DNA from: Cryptobacterium sp. CAG:338
GTDB lineage: Bacteria > Actinomycetota > Coriobacteriia > Coriobacteriales > Eggerthellaceae
Reading direction: 5' to 3'
Assembly: GCA_000435475.1 (NCBI GenBank)
Contig: FR896072.1
Location: 95,396-106,962, forward strand
DNA length: 11,567 bases
Shown here: positions 6,398-11,567 of the stretch, piece after piece
Numbering within the stretch: position 1 is the first letter of the stretch
How the letters are laid out: each line of letters starts with the position of its first letter
Program-made: the position numbers and the translations under genes
Notes under the pieces: model-generated
Seen by the model: the letters and a program-made list of their open reading frames with translations, nothing else
Told to the model about the DNA's origin: nothing
Databases searched by the model: none

Positions 6398-7054
6398 ATG
6401 TCGCATCATAAAAAGCCTGAAGAATATGAGGTAAGTAATAAAATTTTTACTCTGCCTAATTTTCTTTCTTTTATTAGGCTTTGCATGATTCCCGTATTTC
6501 TTGTTCTTTTATTAAATGGCTTCAACCTTGCTGCAACATTGGTTTTTGCTATTGCTGCATCAACTGACTGGGTCGATGGTCAGGTTGCTCGACGAACAAA
6601 TTCTGTTTCAAAATTAGGTCAGCTGTTAGATCCTTTTGTTGACCGATTCCTTATGATTTCAGGCGTTGTAGGATTATTGATCATTGGACGTCTTCCTCTT
6701 TGGATTGTCCTTGTGGTGGTTTTACGCGATGTATTTATGCTAATCGGCGGATCTTACTTATTGTCTCGCTGGAAGGTTCGTGTGCCTGTTATTTACGCCG
6801 GAAAAGTAGCGACAACATTTTTGTATATAGGTTTTGCAGGAGTACTCCTCAATATACCGTTACTTGAAGGACTTGGTGTTGTTTCTGTTAGCTGGTTACC
6901 TGGATTTTCATTTGAAGCGTATTCTTGGGGCTTTTGGTTTGTATATGCTGGATTAGTATTATTAATTGGTACTACGACGTACTATATTGTTAAGGGGTAT
7001 CAAGGCATGCGTGCCGCTCAGCGTGAGAAACTACATGGTGAGGGAGGAGAATAG
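6398..7054 (+). CDS. CDP-alcohol phosphatidyltransferase, PgsA-like (phosphatidylglycerophosphate synthase family)
   Basis: Integral membrane enzyme that moves a phosphatidyl group from CDP-diacylglycerol to an alcohol, most likely glycerol 3-phosphate, the first step to phosphatidylglycerol. The full family signature D-G-x2-A-R-x8-G-x3-D-x3-D is present: Asp60, Gly61, Ala64, Arg65, Gly74, Asp78 and Asp82, plus the preceding Asp57; these bind the metal ions and the CDP moiety. The N-terminal TLPNFLSFIRLCMIPVF at about 18-34 is typical of PgsA. With 218 residues and about five to six membrane segments it is of normal or slightly large size. The start has GGAGGA eight bases upstream. It sits directly behind the ech terminator and 7 bases before the VanW-type gene. 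Cardiolipin or phosphatidylinositol-phosphate synthase cannot be excluded; the exact alcohol is inference. Confidence 0.88.
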   Translation: MSHHKKPEEYEVSNKIFTLPNFLSFIRLCMIPVFLVLLLNGFNLAATLVFAIAASTDWVDGQVARRTNSVSKLGQLLDPFVDRFLMISGVVGLLIIGRLPLWIVLVVVLRDVFMLIGGSYLLSRWKVRVPVIYAGKVATTFLYIGFAGVLLNIPLLEGLGVVSVSWLPGFSFEAYSWGFWFVYAGLVLLIGTTTYYIVKGYQGMRAAQREKLHGEGGE

Positions 7055-7061
7055 GTAGGGG

Positions 7062-9620
7062 ATGCCTTCAAAACGTTCCCATAGTTCTCAATTTCAATTT
7101 AGAGGAGATGGTAATAAGCATCCATCCCCTCGTAAAAGTGCGCAAAAAACGTATTTTAGACAAAGCTCTTCACGGGATAGGGGAGCTCAGTTTTCCGTAC
7201 CTCAAACTTCATCAATATCAAATTCGCAAGGTACTTTAAGATCCTCAGCACGCATTAACGAAATACGTGCACGTGCATCTCAAAAGGCAAGCGATAAATC
7301 AGGTATTAATGGCTCGCAGAGAGATTTTTCTGATTCTCCTCAGACTGGTATGGATTCTCACTTAAAGCGAAAGAGGCCTCAAGTACAGCGATCCTTTAAA
7401 CCACGAACGCAGGTTAACTCATCTTCTCAAAATACAAGAGCGCATCGTCCCTCGGTGGTTCAAGAGAACGCTAGCTCACGCGCTTCTTCTCGAAAGAACT
7501 CAAGAGAAGTGTCGAGGGAGCAAGCTTCATTTAGACCTCAATCTACTCGTCGAAATTCGGCAAAAGGATCAATAGGACAATCTGCGACATCATCAATTGC
7601 TGAGCAGAATATGTCGAGTCATATCTGGAATCAGGAACGTTACTCTTCAAAAAGAATGGATGCATCACGCGGTGGTTTTAAACCGCAAAAGGGTAGTGCT
7701 CTCGTTCAAAGACAGGGTCGACAGTTATCTGGTTTTGATAACACATCTCGAAAGGGTGCGCAGCCCCTTCATGGAATAAAAAAGCAACGCCGATTCCCCT
7801 ACAAAATAGTAGTACCTTTCTTAGTAATTGTCCTTTTACTTGGTGGTGCTTTCGGTATAGATTCGCTCGTTAATGGTAATAAGATTTATCAAGGCATCTC
7901 AATTGGTGAAATTGATGTTTCGGGCTTAACGCAACAAGAAGCGGTTGAACAAGTTTCTGGGTATTATTCTCCAAGAGTTTCAGGAAATGTTGCAACTTTT
8001 TATTCCTCTGAAGAAGCTCAAGCAAACCCTCAAACTCCTGAAAATGCCGGTAATGTCGAAGAGCAAATTTCATACGAAGAGTCGGTTGACTCACGAACGC
8101 AGTGGACGCTTCCAGCCAGTAAACTTGATGCGACTTTCGATGTAGAAGGTATGGTTGAACAAGCATTTCAAGTTGGAAGAAATACGGGGGGAATAATTGC
8201 ACGTATCCAAGCTGCGCTCAATGGATGGCATTTTAATCCGGAGTGCACTTTCAATGAAACTACCTTATCGGAAACTCTTTCAGAGATGACTGCTGCGGTT
8301 GGTAATGAACGTGTGAATTACAATGTTGAAATGAATGATGAAGGCATTGCTTCCGTAACCCCAGGTCATGATGGTAATGAAGTAGTACGGGATTGGCTTG
8401 TTTCTCGACTCAATGACACGTTTTTTGGCTCAAATCAGAATAATTCCTACCTTTTAGAGACTCAGTATATGCCTCTGCAGATCACTGAAGATTCTGCTCG
8501 AATTTGTGCTGATAGTATCAATGCTTCCTTGTCTTCTGGGGCAACATTTTCCTATGAAGGACAGACTTGGACTGCTTCACGTCAAGATCTTTCACAATGG
8601 ATTACTACTTCAGTTAAACAGGAGGGTGATTCTTGGATATTAAAGCCTCTTTTTGATGAAGCTACCGCAAAAAAAGCTTTGCTTTCTTCACTCCATTCCA
8701 ACATTGAACTTTCTAATCTCCAAGTAAGCATTTCTCGTGATGATCAAGGCACAATAAGCGTATCGTCAAATGCCACGGGAACTGTTCCGTTAATTTCGGA
8801 TGCTATTGCATCAATGAATGAAACCTTTTTCGTGAGCGAATCCCGATCAGAAGCTCCTACTATTGAACTTTCATCGACAGATTTGCCTTCTACTGTTTCT
8901 TTTGACGATGCAGTCGATTTCGGTTTAATAAGCGAAATTTCTTCATTTACTACCCAATATTCGTCAGGTGCTGAAGCGAGAACGGTCAATATTCATACCG
9001 CTGCCGATTTGCTTTCGAATTCAATCATTAAAGCAAATGGAGGCACATGGTCATTCAATGATACTGCAGGAGAAGCAACTGAAGACAAAGGCTATCAAAA
9101 TGCTGGGGCAATTGTGGGTGGAGAATACTCTGATGCGATTGGTGGCGGCATTTGTCAGGTAGCAACGACAGTTTTTAATGCAATATATGACGCTGGGTAT
9201 CCAATCACGGAACGACATAATCATACGCTGCATATTGAAAGTTACCCAGAAGGCAGAGATGCCGCTATTGCTTATCCTTACATGGATCTTGTCTGGCAAA
9301 ACGACACTTCTTCTGATGTGATACTAGTTATGTCTTATTCCAACTCTTCAGTTACTGCGACTTTATGGGGAGTTGATCCTGGTTATGAAGTATCAACCGA
9401 CTATGGTGAATGGAAAGAGGGAGAACCCTATTCAGTTAAATACAAAACTGATGATACGGTGGCAGAAGGTACTGAATATGTTGAAACTACCGGAGTGAAC
9501 GGTAGCAGTATTTCGATTACGCGCATTGTTAAAGATGCAAATGGTAACGTTCTTCACGAGGATGTATTTGAGTCGAATTATGCCCCGAAAGATGAAGTGA
9601 TTGTGAGAGGCAGTGCTTAA
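7062..9620 (+). CDS. VanW-domain, YoaR-like membrane-anchored cell-wall protein with long basic cytoplasmic arm
   Basis: The protein has 852 residues. Residues 1 to about 245 are of low complexity, rich in Ser, Arg, Gln, Asn and Lys with few acids, and look disordered. One membrane segment follows (about 247-266, IVVPFLVIVLLLGGAFGI) after a KKQRRFPYK stop, so the N-terminus is inside and the rest outside. The outside part begins with IYQGISIGEIDVSGLTQQEA (275-294), typical of YoaR-like proteins, then two regions (about 300-450 and 460-610) that fit the putative peptidoglycan-binding repeat of this family. The VanW domain is at about 641-770, with GGGICQVATTVFNA near 694-707 and RHNHTLH after it. 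The C-terminal 75 residues look like the G5-like ending often seen after VanW. Its biochemical role is unknown in general. It starts 7 bases after pgsA; the nearest binding site is GGTAGGGG at the ATG or GGGAGGAG a little upstream. Confidence 0.88.
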   Translation: MPSKRSHSSQFQFRGDGNKHPSPRKSAQKTYFRQSSSRDRGAQFSVPQTSSISNSQGTLRSSARINEIRARASQKASDKSGINGSQRDFSDSPQTGMDSHLKRKRPQVQRSFKPRTQVNSSSQNTRAHRPSVVQENASSRASSRKNSREVSREQASFRPQSTRRNSAKGSIGQSATSSIAEQNMSSHIWNQERYSSKRMDASRGGFKPQKGSALVQRQGRQLSGFDNTSRKGAQPLHGIKKQRRFPYKIVVPFLVIVLLLGGAFGIDSLVNGNKIYQGISIGEIDVSGLTQQEAVEQVSGYYSPRVSGNVATFYSSEEAQANPQTPENAGNVEEQISYEESVDSRTQWTLPASKLDATFDVEGMVEQAFQVGRNTGGIIARIQAALNGWHFNPECTFNETTLSETLSEMTAAVGNERVNYNVEMNDEGIASVTPGHDGNEVVRDWLVSRLNDTFFGSNQNNSYLLETQYMPLQITEDSARICADSINASLSSGATFSYEGQTWTASRQDLSQWITTSVKQEGDSWILKPLFDEATAKKALLSSLHSNIELSNLQVSISRDDQGTISVSSNATGTVPLISDAIASMNETFFVSESRSEAPTIELSSTDLPSTVSFDDAVDFGLISEISSFTTQYSSGAEARTVNIHTAADLLSNSIIKANGGTWSFNDTAGEATEDKGYQNAGAIVGGEYSDAIGGGICQVATTVFNAIYDAGYPITERHNHTLHIESYPEGRDAAIAYPYMDLVWQNDTSSDVILVMSYSNSSVTATLWGVDPGYEVSTDYGEWKEGEPYSVKYKTDDTVAEGTEYVETTGVNGSSISITRIVKDANGNVLHEDVFESNYAPKDEVIVRGSA

Positions 9621-9670
9621 AGTCATTTACCGCTGCTCAGACACCATACTTAGTTCTTAAATATAAAGTT

Positions 9671-9698
9671 TAGACAAGAATGCCATAATACTTATTAC
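9671..9698 (+). promoter_or_regulatory. Candidate promoter of the paaK-like/ACT pair
   Basis: TAGACA (9671-9676, five of six to the -35 consensus) and TATTAC (9693-9698, four of six to the -10) are 16 bases apart in an AT-rich gap of 149 bases between the VanW gene and the ligase gene. I see no hairpin terminator after the VanW gene, so readthrough is also possible. A small CACTT-CGT-AAGTG hairpin (9744-9756) lies just before the ribosome binding site. Confidence 0.3.
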
Positions 9699-9769
9699 TA
9701 TTTTATATGGGTTTTCTTTCCTATTTATCTAAAGATGCAGTCACACTTCGTAAGTGAAAGGGGTCGTTT

Positions 9770-11077
9770 GTGCTTTATCAACCCGAAATCGAAACGATGT
9801 CTCGTGAAGATCTCGAGGCACTACAGCTTAAGCGCTTGAAGGATCTCGTTAAACGAGTTTCTGAATCTATTCCTTTCTATAAAGAATCGTTTGCAAAAGC
9901 AGGTCTTTCTGCTGATGACATTACCTGCCTTGAAGACCTTGCGAAGTTTCCCTTTACTACGAAGCAGGATATGCGTAATGCCTATCCCTTTGAAATGTTT
10001 GCGGTTCCAAAAAGTGAAGTTGCTCGAATTCACTGCTCTTCAGGTACTACGGGCACTGCAACAGTTGTCGGATATACGCAAGCAGACTTGGATCGCTGGG
10101 GAGATTGCTTTGCTCGTTTCCTCTATGCGGCAAATTGTGGCAAAGAAGCTACGATTCAGGTCGCTTATGGGTATGGATTGTTTACAGGTGGGCTAGGTGC
10201 CCATTATGGTGGTGAGCGTGCGGGCTGTACTGTGCTGCCTATGTCGACCGGTAATACTAAACGACAGGTAAGGCTCATGCATGATTTTGAGGTAGATGCT
10301 CTTTGCTGCACGCCCTCTTATGCACTTAACATTGCAGATGTCGCAATAGAAGAAGGATTTGATCCGGCCAAGGATTTCAAGATTCATGCCGCTGTTTTAG
10401 GTGCTGAACCCTGTTCGGAAGCTATGCGAAGCGAAATTCAAGAGAAGCTTGGTGTTCAGGTGTTCGATATTTATGGTCTATCAGAAATTATGGGCCCCGG
10501 TGTTGCATGCGAATGCGAAATGCAACATGGCCTTCATGTCTGCGAAGACCAATTTATTATTGAAATAGTTGATCCTGAAACCCTGCAGCCAGTACCAGAT
10601 GGTCAATGGGGTGAAGTGGTATTCACCACACTTTGTAAAGACTGTTCACCGCTTATTCGTTATCGCACCCGAGATATTTCCCGCATTATTCCCGGTGAAT
10701 GTTCTTGTGGCCGCACCTTCCGAAGAATGGATCGTATTACAGGCAGAACTGACGATATGATGATTCTTCGTGGTGTAAACGTATTCCCATCACAAATTGA
10801 GGAAGAAATTGTATCCTTCCCTGAGATTACTGCTCAATATCAACTTATTCTTACTACAAAAGGTACTCTTGACCATGTTGAATTGCTGGTTGAGACTGTT
10901 CCTGATTTCCCCTTCGACGAGGTTCGTCGTTTGGAGAAATTGAAGCGAGATCTTGAAAAAGCTTTGAAAGATAACTTACAAATTGCTGTTGACGTTAAAA
11001 TTGTAGAGCCGAAAACTTTAGAACGTAGCGAAGGTAAAGCAAAACGTATTGTCGATCTTCGAGAGGGGTTGCACTAA
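9770..11077 (+). CDS. Phenylacetate-CoA ligase family protein (aryl-acid:CoA ligase, PaaK-like)
   Basis: AMP-forming acyl-CoA ligase that activates an aryl acid such as phenylacetate or indoleacetate with ATP and CoA. The protein is 435 residues, the usual length for PaaK. Motifs seen are the P-loop SSGTTGTAT (from 90), DIYGLSEIMGPG (233-244, motif of the adenylation site), YRTRDIS near 303-309, GRTDDMMILRGVNVFP at 325-340 (hinge to the C-terminal lid), and ERSEGKAKRIVDLR at the end, which carries the catalytic Lys. The start is GTG at 9770, chosen because AAAGGGG (9757-9763) lies six bases upstream. Cys-rich spots (CECEMQHGLHVCED, CSCGR) are common in this branch. It overlaps the ACT gene by one base (TAATG). 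The real substrate is unknown; the PaaK-plus-ACT pairing often lies near indolepyruvate:ferredoxin oxidoreductase genes, so an aromatic-amino-acid product is my guess. Confidence 0.9.
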   Translation: MLYQPEIETMSREDLEALQLKRLKDLVKRVSESIPFYKESFAKAGLSADDITCLEDLAKFPFTTKQDMRNAYPFEMFAVPKSEVARIHCSSGTTGTATVVGYTQADLDRWGDCFARFLYAANCGKEATIQVAYGYGLFTGGLGAHYGGERAGCTVLPMSTGNTKRQVRLMHDFEVDALCCTPSYALNIADVAIEEGFDPAKDFKIHAAVLGAEPCSEAMRSEIQEKLGVQVFDIYGLSEIMGPGVACECEMQHGLHVCEDQFIIEIVDPETLQPVPDGQWGEVVFTTLCKDCSPLIRYRTRDISRIIPGECSCGRTFRRMDRITGRTDDMMILRGVNVFPSQIEEEIVSFPEITAQYQLILTTKGTLDHVELLVETVPDFPFDEVRRLEKLKRDLEKALKDNLQIAVDVKIVEPKTLERSEGKAKRIVDLREGLH

Positions 11078-11499
11078 TGATTTCTCAGCTAACTGTTTTC
11101 TTGGAAAACGAAGAAGGTCGTCTTGCAAGTGCGGTTCGCACTATTGCTGATGCCAATATAAACATGCAGGCATTGTTTTTAGCTGATACTGCAGATTTTG
11201 GTATTCTTCGTATTTTTTGCGACACTCCTCAAAAAGCATGTGATGCTCTTACTGCTGCGGGTTATCGTGCACGTTTGATTGACGTGGTAGCGGTACGCGT
11301 TGCAAATAAACCAGGTGAGCTCGCTAATCTCATGGATTATTTGAATGAAAACAACATAAATGTTGAATATGCTCACTGCTTTATTGTGGGAGATTTTGCG
11401 TATGATGTTTTAAAGGTCAATGATCCTTCATTGGATGTTAAACTTTCGGCAGCAGGATTTAAGGTATGCAAACCGGAAGATGTTTATGTCGTTGACTAA
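11077..11499 (+). CDS. Tandem ACT-domain protein (likely amino-acid sensor of the CoA ligase unit)
   Basis: Small protein of 140 residues made of two ACT domains, about 1-68 and 69-140. The first begins ISQLTVFLENEEGRLASAVR and the second VVAVRVANKPGELANLM; both have the ACT pattern of a hydrophobic strand, a short turn with Gly-x-Leu, then a helix. ACT domains bind amino acids and alter the partner enzyme. No catalytic domain is attached, so it probably acts as a separate regulatory subunit. Its start codon shares a base with the stop of the ligase gene, with GAGAGGGG upstream, which implies tight coupling of the two products. The ligand is not known; an aromatic amino acid would fit the partner, but this is inference. 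Confidence 0.85.
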   Translation: MISQLTVFLENEEGRLASAVRTIADANINMQALFLADTADFGILRIFCDTPQKACDALTAAGYRARLIDVVAVRVANKPGELANLMDYLNENNINVEYAHCFIVGDFAYDVLKVNDPSLDVKLSAAGFKVCKPEDVYVVD

Positions 11500-11532
11500 T
11501 TGTTTTTCTCACATCTCTAATCGTACGAGAGT

Positions 11533-11554
11533 AGGCGCTTGCATTAGCGCCTTT
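11533..11554 (+). terminator. Hairpin terminator after the ACT gene
   Basis: AGGCGCT (11533-11539) pairs with AGCGCCT (11546-11552) over the loop TGCATT, followed by TTCTCCTTTG. The stem is GC-rich but the T tract is short and broken. It lies 34 bases after the ACT stop, and an eight-base palindrome TCGTACGA (11521-11528) precedes it. It marks the likely end of the ligase/ACT transcript. Confidence 0.75.
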
Positions 11555-11567
11555 CTCCTTTGTGTTA

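Noticed and set aside
1..11567. CRISPR arrays, insertion sequences, phage genes, tRNA or rRNA genes
   Set aside because: I looked for spaced repeats, transposase motifs, terminal inverted repeats and cloverleaf folds and saw none; the few non-coding gaps are short.

Overview
The window looks like chromosomal DNA from a strictly anaerobic, AT-rich bacterium (GC in the low-to-mid 40s by eye). It holds a complete six-gene Ech-type [NiFe]-hydrogenase operon, next to a VanW/YoaR-type membrane-anchored wall protein, a PgsA-like phospholipid synthase, a phenylacetate-CoA-ligase-like enzyme and a tandem-ACT protein. This mix fits anaerobic Gram-positives. My best guess is an Actinomycetota of class Coriobacteriia (Eggerthellales or relatives), but Bacillota cannot be excluded from the sequence alone.

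Layout. Positions 1-465 (minus strand) carry the N-terminal 155 codons of an enoyl-CoA hydratase/isomerase (crotonase) family gene that runs off the left edge. A divergent intergenic region of about 365 bases follows. It has no gene I can support, but contains a consensus -10 box (610-615), a terminator-like hairpin (634-660) and a structured leader (717-803) just upstream of the hydrogenase operon. Positions 831-6320 hold six tightly packed genes in the order echA-echB-echC-echD-echE-echF, with gaps of 2 to 16 bases, closed by a strong hairpin terminator at 6353-6382. Positions 6398-9620 hold a two-gene cell-envelope unit: a CDP-alcohol phosphatidyltransferase (PgsA-like) and, 7 bases later, an 852-residue VanW-domain protein. 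After a 149-base gap, 9770-11499 hold a GTG-started aryl-acid CoA ligase (PaaK-like) whose stop overlaps the start of a two-ACT-domain protein; a hairpin terminator follows at 11533-11554.

How the genes may work together. Ech complexes oxidise reduced ferredoxin, reduce protons to H2 and move ions across the membrane. All Ni- and FeS-binding cysteines expected of the catalytic, small and ferredoxin-like subunits are present, so the complex should be a real hydrogenase rather than a complex-I relative without Ni. PaaK-like ligases paired with ACT proteins are often found near indolepyruvate:ferredoxin oxidoreductase genes, which produce reduced ferredoxin from aromatic amino acids. A link from aromatic 2-oxoacid oxidation to H2 production is therefore a plausible inference, but the oxidoreductase and the hydrogenase maturation (hyp) genes are not in this window.

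Most of the content belongs to known families. The least explained features are the long Ala/Lys/Glu-rich tails on both EchD and EchF, the structured leader upstream of echA, and the roughly 245-residue basic, low-complexity cytoplasmic arm of the VanW protein.
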